From Teichococcus deserti (GTDB lineage Bacteria; Pseudomonadota; Alphaproteobacteria; Acetobacterales; Acetobacteraceae): DNA of 64,000 nucleotides. The number at the start of each line of letters is the position of its first letter. Positions within the stretch are counted from its first letter, which is position 1. The notes under the pieces were generated by a model. The model did no database searches. It saw only the letters and a program-made list of their open reading frames with translations, and had not been told where the DNA came from. Shown one piece after another: positions 26,552 through 35,047 of the stretch. The stretch is taken from positions 1-64,000 of the forward strand of contig NZ_MLCO01000027.1 of assembly GCF_001982615.1 (NCBI RefSeq), written 5' to 3'. A program made the position numbers and the translations under genes.

Positions 26552-27860
26552 ATGCCGCGGTTTCGGTCGCCTGTTCCCGGCTGACGAGCACCTTGTCGAT
26601 GCGTCGCCCGTCCATGTCGACGATCTCGAAGCGCCAGCCGGCCCAGACGATGCGGTCGCCTTCGCGGGGCACGCGCTGCAGCAGCGCCAGCATCAGCCCG
26701 GCGACGGTGTGATAGGACCCTTCCGCCGGCAGCTCCGGCAGGTCGAGGCGCGATTTCAGCTCGTCGCTCGGCATCATGCCGTCCAGCAGCAGGGTGCCGT
26801 CGTGGCGCTCGACCACGTCGCCGGCCGCGGCGGGGGTGGGGGCCGGGCCGAGCTCGCCGACAATGGCTTCCAGCAGGTCGGAGGCGGTGACGACGCCTTC
26901 GAAGCTGCCGTATTCGTCCATCACCAGGGCGATGCCCAGCGGGTCGGCGCGCAGCCGCTCCAGCGCATCCATGGCCGAGAGGTTGTCGGGCAGCACCATG
27001 GGCTGGCGGAGCGCGGGCGCGATGTCCAGCTTGCCACCCGCCAGCAGCTGGTCCAGCAGGTCCTTCACCACCACCACGCCGGTGACATTGTCGATGCGGC
27101 GGTCGGCGACGACGAAGCGGGTGACCGGCGAGGCGCGCAGCCGGCTGGCGATCTCGGCCTCGGGGGCCTCGCGCTCCAGCCATTCGACCTCGTTGCGCGG
27201 CGTCATCAGGGCGCGGACCGGCTTGTCGGCCAGGCGCAGGACTCGCTCGATCATGTGGCGCTCCTCGCTGTCCAGGGCGCCGGCCTCGACGCCTTCGGCG
27301 ACGGCGGCCTTGACCTCCTCCTCGGTGATACTGGCCGAGACGGCGCGGGAGGCGCCGAGCAGGCCCAGCACCAGGGCCGAGGAGCGCGACAGCAGCCAGA
27401 CCATCGGCGCCGCGATGCGGGAGAGCAGCAGCATGGGCGGCGCGACGATGACGGCCACCGCCTCCGGATTGCGCAGCGCCAGCTGCTTCGGCACCAGCTC
27501 GCCCAGGATCAGCGAGGCATAGGTGATGGCGAGCACCACGGCGGTGAGCGCCAGCTCGTTGGCGTAGAGCGCCATGCCCGGGATCATCGCCAGCACGCCG
27601 GCCAGGCGCTGGGCCAGACCCTGCCCCGCGAAGGCGCCGGCCAGGACGCCGACCAGGGTGATGCCGACCTGGACGGTGGGCAGGAAGCGCTGCGGGTCCT
27701 CCATCAGCGTCAGCGCGGCCGAGGCGCCGGCGCGGCCCTGGCGCTGCATGCCCAGCAGGCGGACCTTGCGGGCAGAGACGATGGCCAGCTCGCTCATGGC
27801 GAAGATGCCGTTCAGCAGCACCAGCAGCAGGATCACGGCCAGTTCCAGCGCGACGTCCAT
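26550..27860 (-). CDS. CorC/HlyC-family membrane protein with CBS domains
   Basis: A 436-aa inner-membrane protein of the hemolysin-like/CNNM family. The N-terminal DUF21 domain has hydrophobic segments (LAVILLLVLLNGIFAMSELA, VLAITYASLILGELVPKQLAL). A CBS pair follows (RALMTPRNEVEWL to DEYGSFEGVVTASDLLEAIVG), then a CorC/HlyC C-terminal domain (YHTVAGLMLALLQRVPREGD). Members are linked to Mg/Co transport or efflux. ATG 27860 chosen; a TTG at 27872 sits too close to the GAGGAG motif, so the exact start is uncertain. Confidence 0.86.
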   Translation of the reverse strand: MDVALELAVILLLVLLNGIFAMSELAIVSARKVRLLGMQRQGRAGASAALTLMEDPQRFLPTVQVGITLVGVLAGAFAGQGLAQRLAGVLAMIPGMALYANELALTAVVLAITYASLILGELVPKQLALRNPEAVAVIVAPPMLLLSRIAAPMVWLLSRSSALVLGLLGASRAVSASITEEEVKAAVAEGVEAGALDSEERHMIERVLRLADKPVRALMTPRNEVEWLEREAPEAEIASRLRASPVTRFVVADRRIDNVTGVVVVKDLLDQLLAGGKLDIAPALRQPMVLPDNLSAMDALERLRADPLGIALVMDEYGSFEGVVTASDLLEAIVGELGPAPTPAAAGDVVERHDGTLLLDGMMPSDELKSRLDLPELPAEGSYHTVAGLMLALLQRVPREGDRIVWAGWRFEIVDMDGRRIDKVLVSREQATETAA

Positions 27861-28029
27861 GGGGATGGCCAAGCTCCTCTGCGGCGATGCGGCAGCCGGT
27901 TCTAGGGCCTGGCCCGCCTTCGGTCACGCCCCCTGGCCGCGGCGAATGGCCCCATTCCTGCCATCAAGCGGCCGATCCCCTGCCGCATCGGCTGCCCAGA
28001 AGGAAGGGGCGGCACAAGGGCCGCGACCG

Positions 28030-29733
28030 ATGCCCGGACCGATTCCGATGAATGCACAGGCTCGACCCCCGATCGTGAACGAACCCCGCCTGACGGCGGC
28101 CGCGCTTTCGCGGCCGGCCGGGGATGCGGCGCATCGGCGACGTGCGGGCTGGCCGGGCGGCCGGCCTGGGCTGCTGGCCGTGCTGGTGCTGCTGGCGCTG
28201 GCGCAGTTCGCCGCCTGGCGGGCTGCCGGCGTGCAGAGCCCGGGCTTCCCCTTGGCCGCGGCGCTGCTGGGCACGCTGGCCGGCTATGCCGCGCTGCGGG
28301 GGCCCGGCGGCCTGCGGACGGGCGCCATCATCGGGCTGTTCCTGCTGGCGCAGGGCCTGTCCTCGCTGCTGATGGCCTCGGCCTGGCACGGTCATGCGGC
28401 GCTGCCCACCCTGCCCTGGCTGGCGGCCCAGGCGGCGGCCAGCCTGCTGCTGCTGCACCGCGCCCGGCTGATCGCCGAGGCAATGGCGCCGCGCAGCTTC
28501 GCCCGCCGCGTGCCGGCGCTGGCCGGTGCCCTGCTGCGGCCGCTGCCCAAGGTCTCCCTGCACCTGCCCGTGGCCGATGCCCCGTTGCCGGCGCTGCGTG
28601 CCACACTGGAGTCGCTGGCCGAGCTCGACTATCCGGCGCTGGAGGTGCTGGTGGTCGATGCCAGCGACGCCCCCGGCCATTGGGAGCCGGTGGCCGAGCA
28701 TGTCGCCCGGCTGAGCCCGCGCTTCCGCTTCTTCCATATCGGCGCCTGCCCCGAGGCCGCCCGCGGCTTCGCCCTGCGCGAGACGGCGCCGGAGGCACTG
28801 CTGGTCGGTCTGGTCGAGCCCGGCGCGGCGGTCGACAGCGACTGGCTGCGCCGCTGCCTGCCGCTGTTCCTGGGCCATCAGGGGCTGGGCTTCGTCCAGG
28901 CGGGCAGCGCCGCGCCGACCGTCCACGACGCCCTGGCCGAGCGGCTGGCTTATGCCGCCGAGCCGCAATCCTGGCCGCTGCCGCGCCAGGCCGCCAACGA
29001 GCAGATGGCGGTGACGCTGCAGGGCTCGCTGTCTCTGGTCCGCGCCGATGCGCTGCGCCTGGCCGGCGGCTGGGACCTGGCCGCCCCGGACCAGCCGGCC
29101 GAGCTGGGCCTGCGGCTGCTGCGCCAGGGCTGGGAGGCGCTGGACCTGCCCGACTCCATGGGCCATGCCGCGCCGCGCGCCGAGGCCGCGCCCGGGCTGC
29201 TGCAGCGGCTGGCGCGCCATGCGGACGTGCTGTTCTCCTTGCGGCATCGCGGGCTGACGCCGGGGCAGCGGCGCCACCTGCTGGCGCCGGCCGGTGCGGC
29301 GCTGACCGAGGCGCTGTGGCTGGGCATGGCGCTGCTGGGGACCGGCGCGACGCTGGGGATGCTGGCCGCGCGCCAGCTGGGCCAGGCGCCGGTGATGCCC
29401 TTCGCCGCCGTCGCGCTGCTGCTGCCGCTGGCGGCGATGCTGCCGGCCCTGCTGCTGGCGCCCCGCGGCCATCGCGCCCTGGCGATCGTCGCCGCGCTGG
29501 CGCTGATGCCCGCGCGCGGCGCCGAGGTCTGGCGCGTGGCCACCGCCTGGCAGACCCGGCGCCCGCCGCTGCCGGCCGGCAGCCTGGCCGCGATGCTGGG
29601 GATGCTGGCGCTGATCAGCCTGCCGGCGGCGCCGCTGTGGAGCGCCGTGCTGCTGGGCTTCGCCCTGCCCGATGCCGCCGGCTGGCTGGTGGGGCGCAAG
29701 CTGCGGCCGCAGAGCCCGGCCGACTGGGCCTGA
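28030..29733 (+). CDS. Glycosyltransferase family 2-like membrane protein
   Basis: A 567-aa protein with N-terminal hydrophobic segments (LLAVLVLLALAQFAAW, GAIIGLFLLAQGLSSLLM), a GT2-like domain (VSLHLPVADAPLPALRATLE, LEVLVVDASD) and further C-terminal membrane segments (LLLPLAAMLPALLLA, GSLAAMLGMLALISL). The usual DxD and QRxRW catalytic motifs are replaced (EPGAAVDSDWL; LGLRLLRQGWEALDL), so activity may be lost or altered. ATG 28030 or 28048 are both possible starts. It is convergent with an Hsp70-like gene; no polysaccharide operon surrounds it. Confidence 0.68.
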   Translation: MPGPIPMNAQARPPIVNEPRLTAAALSRPAGDAAHRRRAGWPGGRPGLLAVLVLLALAQFAAWRAAGVQSPGFPLAAALLGTLAGYAALRGPGGLRTGAIIGLFLLAQGLSSLLMASAWHGHAALPTLPWLAAQAAASLLLLHRARLIAEAMAPRSFARRVPALAGALLRPLPKVSLHLPVADAPLPALRATLESLAELDYPALEVLVVDASDAPGHWEPVAEHVARLSPRFRFFHIGACPEAARGFALRETAPEALLVGLVEPGAAVDSDWLRRCLPLFLGHQGLGFVQAGSAAPTVHDALAERLAYAAEPQSWPLPRQAANEQMAVTLQGSLSLVRADALRLAGGWDLAAPDQPAELGLRLLRQGWEALDLPDSMGHAAPRAEAAPGLLQRLARHADVLFSLRHRGLTPGQRRHLLAPAGAALTEALWLGMALLGTGATLGMLAARQLGQAPVMPFAAVALLLPLAAMLPALLLAPRGHRALAIVAALALMPARGAEVWRVATAWQTRRPPLPAGSLAAMLGMLALISLPAAPLWSAVLLGFALPDAAGWLVGRKLRPQSPADWA

Positions 29734-29734
29734 C

Positions 29735-31018
29735 TTAAGCCGCGACGCGCTCGGCCCCGATCAGGGCAAGGCCCTCGGCGACCGAGACAAACTCGCCGCC
29801 ATGGGCGACGCGCCCGGCGCCGAAGCGGTTCTCGAACAGATGGCGGACGGCGGGCACCAGCGAGGTGCCGCCGGTCAGGAAGACCCGGTCCACCGCCTCC
29901 GGCCCGACGCCGGCATCCGCCAGGGCCTGGTCGACGGCGCCGGCGATGCGGGTCAGCTCCGGGCTGATCCAGCGCTCGAAATCGGCGCGCTGCACCTCTT
30001 CCTCCAGCAGGAAGCCGCCATGCCTGAAGCGCAGTACCGCGCTGTCGGCCTTGGACAGCGCCGCCTTCACGCCGGAGACCGCCTGGTACAGGGCATAGCC
30101 GGTCTCGTCCTCGACCAGCTGCATCAGGTGCTGCAGCTTCTCTGGATGGTCGGCGGCGCGGGCGACCTCGGCGATCTCGCGCATGGTGCGGGGGGCGCGC
30201 ATCAGCGACAGCCGGTGCCAGCGGGCGAAGCTGGTGTAGAAGCTGGGCGGCACCGGCAGCGCCGTGCCCATGACGCGGTAGCTGTCGCCCTTGCCCAGCC
30301 GCGGCGAGACCACGTTGTCGATGATACGGTAGTCGAAGGCGTCGCCGGCAATGCCCAGCCCCGCATGGCCCAGGGCACGCACCGCCTTGGCATGGCCCGG
30401 CTCGAAGCGGATCAGCGAGAAGTCGGAGGTGCCGCCGCCGAAATCGCCCACCAGCACATTGGCCGGCGCGTCGAGGGTGGCAGCGAAGCGGTGGCCCGCC
30501 GCCTCGGGCTCGAGGGCGAAATCCAGCCCGCTCCAGCCGGCGCCGCCGAAGGCCTTGCGCAGCCGGGACTCCGCCAGCTCGTCATCGGCATTGTCGCCGA
30601 CGAAGCGGACCGGGCGGCCGGCGACGACATGCGCATCGCCCAGCTTCCCCGCGCCGCCGCCCGAGCTCGCCAGCAGCGAGCGCAGGAACAGGGAGATCAG
30701 CTCCTCCAGGCCGAAGGCGCGGCCGAAGATGCGGGTCTCGGAAAAGCTGCGGCTGGCCAGGTAGCTCTTCATCGACATGATCAGCCGGCAGCCCAGCGGA
30801 TCGTCCAGATAGGCCTCGATCGCCTGCGGCCCGGCGGCATGCTGCAGCCGGCCGCGCGAGGGCCCGGTCTCCTCGGCCCAGAAGCAGAGCAGCGAGCGGA
30901 AGGTGTCCACCACGCCGCTGCCGGTCGCGTAGCGGATGCTGGCGACCTGCCCATCCGCCTGGCGCAGCGCGATGACGCTGTTGGTGGTGCCGAAGTCGAT
31001 GCCGATGACGTCAGCCAT
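29735..31018 (-). CDS. Short Hsp70-family protein (YegD-like)
   Basis: A 427-aa actin-like ATPase fold related to DnaK but ending after the nucleotide-binding domain. Phosphate 1 motif GIDFGTTNSVIAL at the N terminus, phosphate 2 GDFGGGTSDFSLI, and adenosine motif VFLTGGTSLVPAV near the C terminus. The substrate-binding and lid domains of DnaK are absent, as in E. coli YegD. A classical client-folding role is therefore unlikely without partners. Its stop lies one base from the GT2-like gene stop on the other strand. Confidence 0.87.
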   Translation of the reverse strand: MADVIGIDFGTTNSVIALRQADGQVASIRYATGSGVVDTFRSLLCFWAEETGPSRGRLQHAAGPQAIEAYLDDPLGCRLIMSMKSYLASRSFSETRIFGRAFGLEELISLFLRSLLASSGGGAGKLGDAHVVAGRPVRFVGDNADDELAESRLRKAFGGAGWSGLDFALEPEAAGHRFAATLDAPANVLVGDFGGGTSDFSLIRFEPGHAKAVRALGHAGLGIAGDAFDYRIIDNVVSPRLGKGDSYRVMGTALPVPPSFYTSFARWHRLSLMRAPRTMREIAEVARAADHPEKLQHLMQLVEDETGYALYQAVSGVKAALSKADSAVLRFRHGGFLLEEEVQRADFERWISPELTRIAGAVDQALADAGVGPEAVDRVFLTGGTSLVPAVRHLFENRFGAGRVAHGGEFVSVAEGLALIGAERVAA

Positions 31019-31238
31019 AAGGGCCTGCCTGCTCGCTGAGGGTGACGGCGCGGGCCGCCGGTCGGGGGGCGCGCGTTAGAGCAGATTGCCGTGAGCATGG
31101 GAAGCCACCCGCCCCCGCCCGCGCTTAATGACCTAGTGTGAAAGCGGGGTTCGCGTGTCGCGCGAGAAGGGCGCGCCAACGATCTCGAAATTTTCATCCC
31201 TGTCCAAATTGTGAGATGGCTTCGGCCGCGCAGATGCG

Positions 31239-31253
31239 TTAACAATTCATCAA
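31239..31253 (+). promoter_or_regulatory. Possible CtrA-type site
   Basis: TTAA-CAATTCA-TCAA differs by one base from TTAA-N7-TTAA, the consensus of the alphaproteobacterial cell-cycle regulator CtrA. It lies 37 bp before the small coiled-coil gene in a 271-bp divergent gap. A single site match is weak evidence. Confidence 0.35.
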
Positions 31254-31289
31254 CACACCGACCGCCACAGCGAACGGGGCCCCGCATCC

Positions 31290-31568
31290 ATGGACCAGTC
31301 CTCGACCCTCCTCGCCTTCCCCCAGGTCCCGGAAGACCGCCTGCGCCTGGCGCTGCGCCGGCTCGAGGCCGCGCTGGCCGAGCAGGCCACCGCCGTCGCC
31401 GAGTTCCGCAGCAACCTGGGCGCGCTCAAGGAAGCCACCAGCGGCCTGGCCACCCAGGTGAACCACTACAACGAGACGCTCGACCGCACCGCCAGCCAGG
31501 TGCAATACGCCCACCAGGCCGCCCGCCGGCTGGAGCGCACCGCCGACCGCATGGTGTCGATGGGTTGA
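31290..31568 (+). CDS. Small predicted coiled-coil protein, unknown function
   Basis: A 92-aa protein that I do not recognise. It is rich in Ala, Leu, Arg and Gln with heptad-like spacing (LRLALRRLEAALAEQATAVA, then VNHYNETLDRTASQVQYAHQ), suggesting a helical coiled coil through most of its length. No membrane segment, signal peptide or cysteine. ATG start, reading frame free of stops, and codon use like its neighbours. It lies 271 bp from the divergent Hsp70-like gene behind a possible CtrA-type site. A structural or adaptor role is possible; no function is claimed. Confidence 0.65.
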   Translation: MDQSSTLLAFPQVPEDRLRLALRRLEAALAEQATAVAEFRSNLGALKEATSGLATQVNHYNETLDRTASQVQYAHQAARRLERTADRMVSMG

Positions 31569-31696
31569 CCGACGGGCGGGCGAAGGCCCTGCCCTTTCCC
31601 TGAGGCCGCCCCGCCGCTAGCCTGCCGGCCTCTTCCGGGCGGCGGCGGGCATCATGGCGATGGCCGCGGGCGCCCGTCCTTCAGGATGGAACTGCC

Positions 31697-32329
31697 GTGG
31701 CCCCGCATCCGTTGATCGAGACCTTCCGCGCCGCCCGCATCGTGCCCGTGGTGCGCACCAGCACCGCCGCCCGGGCCGCGACCGCCGTCGAATGGCTGCG
31801 CGACGCCGGCATCACCATCTTCGAGATCACGCTGACCATCCCCGACGCGCTGTCGGTGATCCGCGACGTGGCCAGCGATCCGAAGCTGCTGGTCGGCGCC
31901 GGCACCGTGCCGAATGCCACCGCCGCCGAGGACTGCATCTCTGCCGGCTCGCGCTTCATCGTCTCGCCCTGGGTGGACCCCGCGCTGGCCGCGCCCTGCC
32001 AGTCCTCCGGCGCCTGCCTGATGATGGGCGCCTTCACGCCGACCGAAGTGCGCGCCGCGCGCGCTGGCGGCGCCGACGTCGTCAAGATCTTCCCGGCGAG
32101 CTCCGCCGGCGGTCCCAGCCACATCAAGTCGCTGCGCGCCGTCTTCCCCGAGATCGCCTTCTGCCCGACCGGCGGCGTCGACGCCCGCAACGCGGGCGAG
32201 TACATCGCGGCCGGCGCCGCCTTCGTCGGCATCGGCGGCAAGCTGGTCGACGAGAAGGCCATCGCCGCCGGCGACCGCGAGGCGGTGCAGGCCGCGGCGC
32301 GCGAGGCGCTCGGAATCATGCAGGCATGA
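31697..32329 (+). CDS. eda: 2-dehydro-3-deoxy-phosphogluconate aldolase
   Basis: A 210-aa class I aldolase splitting KDPG into pyruvate and glyceraldehyde-3-phosphate (Entner-Doudoroff end step). IVPVVRT, FEITLTIP with the catalytic Glu, GAGTV, and the Schiff-base lysine in DVVKIFPAS are present. It starts at GTG 31697 with AGGATGGA upstream. The stop overlaps the start of the sugar kinase (ATGA at 32326), so KDG phosphorylation and cleavage are coupled. No edd or zwf nearby. Confidence 0.9.
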   Translation: MAPHPLIETFRAARIVPVVRTSTAARAATAVEWLRDAGITIFEITLTIPDALSVIRDVASDPKLLVGAGTVPNATAAEDCISAGSRFIVSPWVDPALAAPCQSSGACLMMGAFTPTEVRAARAGGADVVKIFPASSAGGPSHIKSLRAVFPEIAFCPTGGVDARNAGEYIAAGAAFVGIGGKLVDEKAIAAGDREAVQAAAREALGIMQA

Positions 32330-33252
32330 GCCAGGTGGATATCCTCTGCCTCGGCGAGCCGATGCTGGAATTCAACCAGCAGCCCGCCGACGCGCAGGGC
32401 CGCGCGCTCTATCTCGAAGGCCATGGCGGCGACACGTCGAATGCCGCCGTCGCCGCCGCCCGCGCCGGGGCGAAGGCGGGCTACATCACCGCGCTCGGCA
32501 AGGACGCCCCCGGCGACAGCTTCATGAAGCTCTGGGCGGATGAAGGCGTCGACGCCAGCACCGTGCAGCGCCGCGCCGACGCGCCCACCGGCATCTACTT
32601 CGTGACGCACGGCCCCGACGGCCACGCCTTCACCTTCTACCGCGCCGGCAGCGCCGCCTCGCGCATGACGCCCGACGACATGCCGGCCGAGGCCATCCGC
32701 CAGGCCCGCATCCTGCACGTCTCCGGCATCAGCCAGGCGATCTCCACCAGCGCGTCGGACGCCTGCTTCCGCGCCATCGAGATCGCTCGCGAGGCTGGCG
32801 TCACCGTGTCCTACGACACGAATCTGCGCCGCTCGCTCTGGCCGCTGCCGCGCGCCCGCGCCACGATCCACGCCGCGCTGCGGATAACCGACATCGCGCT
32901 GCCCAGCTACGACGACGCGACCGCGCTGACCGGGCTGGACGACCCCGACGCCATCGCCGACTTCTACCTGGAGATGGCGCCGCAGGTGATCCTGAAGCTG
33001 GGCAAGGACGGCGTGATGGTCGCCGACCGCAACGGCCGCACCACCCTGCCCGGCCGCATCGTCAAGGCGATCGACGCGACCGGCGCCGGCGACACGTTTG
33101 CGGGCAACTTCCTGGCCCGCACCATCGCCGGCGACACGCCGATCGAGGCGGCGCGCTACGCCAACGCCGCGGCGGCGCTGGCCACGACGGGGTACGGCGC
33201 GGTGGCGCCCATGCCGCGGGAAGAAGCAGTGCGGAAGTTTTTGGAGAGCTGA
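32326..33252 (+). CDS. kdgK: PfkB-family sugar kinase, probably 2-keto-3-deoxygluconate kinase
   Basis: A 308-aa ribokinase-family kinase. LCLGEPMLEF opens it, GGDTSNAAVAAARAG is signature 1, and DATGAGDTFAGNFLA near the C terminus holds the catalytic Asp. Translational coupling to eda makes 2-keto-3-deoxygluconate the likely substrate, giving KDPG for the aldolase. Together they would degrade KDG from uronates or gluconate. Ends 21 bp before the composite element at 33274. Confidence 0.85.
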   Translation: MSQVDILCLGEPMLEFNQQPADAQGRALYLEGHGGDTSNAAVAAARAGAKAGYITALGKDAPGDSFMKLWADEGVDASTVQRRADAPTGIYFVTHGPDGHAFTFYRAGSAASRMTPDDMPAEAIRQARILHVSGISQAISTSASDACFRAIEIAREAGVTVSYDTNLRRSLWPLPRARATIHAALRITDIALPSYDDATALTGLDDPDAIADFYLEMAPQVILKLGKDGVMVADRNGRTTLPGRIVKAIDATGAGDTFAGNFLARTIAGDTPIEAARYANAAAALATTGYGAVAPMPREEAVRKFLES

Positions 33253-33273
33253 AGAGAGGAAGGCAGGGGTAGG

Positions 33274-33317
33274 CCAGGGGAATGAATTCCCCTGGACCCC
33301 TTCTTTTTTCTGTCAGA
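33274..33317 (+). terminator. Hairpin terminator after kdgK, repeat family copy 5
   Basis: CCAGGGG (33274-33280) pairs with CCCCTGG (33289-33295) around AATGAATT. ACCCCTTCTTTTTTCTG follows on the plus strand. It lies 21 bp after the kinase stop. Confidence 0.86.
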
Positions 33318-33359
33318 TTGCCATGTCCACGTGACGACAGTACGTGGCCCGGCCCAGCA

Positions 33360-33391
33360 ACAGCGCGACCTTCAAGGTCGCGCTGTTTTTG
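33360..33391 (+). terminator. Internal hairpin with T-run in composite element B
   Basis: ACAGCGCGACCTT and AAGGTCGCGCTGT form an almost uninterrupted inverted repeat with a very short loop, followed by TTTT. It looks like a strong intrinsic terminator on the plus strand. The equivalent place in copy A has only a weak AGCGC/GCGCT stem. Confidence 0.7.
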
Positions 33392-33460
33392 TACTTGGCG
33401 TCCCGCCGTCATGCCCTGACGACGAGCCCGCTGATGCGCAGGTCGCCGAACGGCCGGTCA

Positions 33461-33502
33461 TCAGAAAAAAGATGGGGGCTCGGGGGAATTCATTCCCCCG
33501 AC
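33461..33502 (-). terminator. Hairpin terminator after M81 gene, repeat family copy 6
   Basis: TCGGGGG (33480-33486) pairs with CCCCCGA (33495-33501) around AATTCATT. On the minus strand GCCCCCATCTTTTTTCTG follows. It lies 36 bp past the M81 stop. Confidence 0.84.
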
Positions 33503-33536
33503 CTTCTCCCCCTGCCTTCTCTATCCCTGTCTTCTC

Positions 33537-35042
33537 TTACCCTTCGTTGCGCCCGCGCGGCCGCATGCGGATGCCTTCGCGCACGTGCTGGAACGGCAGC
33601 GACGACGGGTCCGCCACCACCGGGCCAGGGGCGGCGACGACCAGGACCTGTTCGGCGATGGGCTGGAAGTCGGCGCGGAAGTGGACGCTGCTCTTCAGGC
33701 CCAGGATGTTCTCCTGCGCTGGCTCGATGCCGAGGTGGCGGAACAGCGCCTGGTCGTAGGCCTGCATCTTCCGCGTCACCACGATCACCTTCACCGTGCC
33801 GACGCGGATCAGCGCGCTGGGGCCGAGGTCGGCCGGGTTGCCGGCGCCCATCGGCCCGGTCAGGGTGAAGCGGCCATCGGACAGGCGGAGGATCTCGGCC
33901 TCCACCGCCAGGGGCACGCCGTCGGACTTGCCGCCGAGCTTCAGGGAGATCGTCGCGCCGATGCCGGCTTCGTGGCAGGCGGCGGCGCTTTCTGCGTCGT
34001 TGATCAGGCCGAGGGTGGCGTCGGCCTTTTGGGCCACCAGCTCGGCGAGCAGGCCGGTGGTGTCACCATGGCCGCCGCCGCCGGGGTTGTCCTGGGTGTC
34101 GGCCAGGACGATCGGCTTCGTCGCCATGACGGACAGGCGGATGGCGTCGGCGACGGCTTCCGCGACGGGCTGGGCGCCGCCGGCGAAATCGGGCTCGCGG
34201 TCGTGCAACAGCTTGAGGAAAGCGTCGGCCGCTGCGTCCGCCGTGTTCTGGTCGAGGGCGAAGGCCGCATGCGCCACGCCGCAATCGGCGAAGTCGGCAT
34301 AGGGGAAGCCGAAGCAGAAGCCGAGCTCGACCATGCCCGGGCGCTCGGCCAGACGAGCGCGCTCGGCCATGACGCCCGCCATGGGGTCGACCATGGTGCA
34401 TTGCATGGTCAGCGGCATCCAGTAGTCGGCCTGGCGGAAGGCGCGGGCGAAAGGCTTGCCGTGCGCGATGCGCTCGACCAGCAGCTGCAGCGCCTGGGCG
34501 CCGGCGGCCTTCATGTCGATATGCGGATAGGTGCGGAAAGGCACGGCGGCATCGACCAGGCGGATCATCCGCTCGGTGAGGTTGCAGTGCGGGTCGAGGC
34601 TGATGGTCAGCGGCATCTCGGCGCCGACCACCGCGCGGACGCGGCGCAGCAGCTCGCCCTCGGCGTCGGGGAAGCCTTCGGCCACCATGGCGCCATGCAG
34701 GTCGAGATAGACGCCGTCGAGCGGGCCGGCCTCCAGCGCGGTCACCAGCTCGGCGACCAGGCAGGCGCTGATGCGCTCGAAGGCCTCTTCGGTGACCGGG
34801 CCGGCGGGCTCGGCGAAGCACCAGGACAGCGGCACCAGCTCGTGGCCGAGTTCGCGGCCGCGGGCGATGGCGCCGGCGGCCGGCACCGAGGTCGGCGCCA
34901 GCATGTCGAACAGGCCGGCGCCGCGGCGGAAGCCGGGGAAGCCGCCGGGCTGGCGGAAATCATCCCAGGTGGCCGGGCGCGGCGCGAAGGAATGGCTTTC
35001 ATGCAGGAAGCCGCCGATGGCGAGGCGGAGCGGTTTCGTCAT
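33537..35042 (-). CDS. M81 (MlrC-like) metallopeptidase
   Basis: A 501-aa protein of the M81/MlrC family. The N-terminal GGFLHESHSFAP, DGVYLDLHGAMVAEG, and LDPHCNLTERM motifs contain the likely zinc ligands, and the C-terminal MlrC domain has DTQDNPGGGGHGDTTGLL. The founding member degrades linearised microcystin, but most relatives act on unknown peptides or amides. Start at ATG 35042, 5 bp after the upstream M20 hydrolase stop. Last gene of the seven-gene transport and hydrolysis operon. Confidence 0.88.
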   Translation of the reverse strand: MTKPLRLAIGGFLHESHSFAPRPATWDDFRQPGGFPGFRRGAGLFDMLAPTSVPAAGAIARGRELGHELVPLSWCFAEPAGPVTEEAFERISACLVAELVTALEAGPLDGVYLDLHGAMVAEGFPDAEGELLRRVRAVVGAEMPLTISLDPHCNLTERMIRLVDAAVPFRTYPHIDMKAAGAQALQLLVERIAHGKPFARAFRQADYWMPLTMQCTMVDPMAGVMAERARLAERPGMVELGFCFGFPYADFADCGVAHAAFALDQNTADAAADAFLKLLHDREPDFAGGAQPVAEAVADAIRLSVMATKPIVLADTQDNPGGGGHGDTTGLLAELVAQKADATLGLINDAESAAACHEAGIGATISLKLGGKSDGVPLAVEAEILRLSDGRFTLTGPMGAGNPADLGPSALIRVGTVKVIVVTRKMQAYDQALFRHLGIEPAQENILGLKSSVHFRADFQPIAEQVLVVAAPGPVVADPSSLPFQHVREGIRMRPRGRNEG

Positions 35043-35047
35043 CGGGG

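Larger units (their letters stand above)
33274..33501 (-). repeat. Composite intergenic element, copy B
   Basis: About 228 bp bounded by hairpins 33274-33295 and 33480-33501. Its reverse complement aligns with 13211-13440. Best preserved are the ends: CAGAAAAAAGATGGGGG with GGTCATC, and CTGTCAGATTGCCATGTCCAC. The centre has its own hairpin (33360-33386). It occupies the gap between the convergent kdgK and M81 genes. No credible coding sequence. Confidence 0.75.

Noticed and set aside
22603-27927. Very long minus-strand open frame across gap, pgk and the aldehyde dehydrogenase
   Set aside because: It is antisense to well-conserved genes and contains no recognisable domain; only its final part, in another frame, overlaps the real CorC/HlyC gene.
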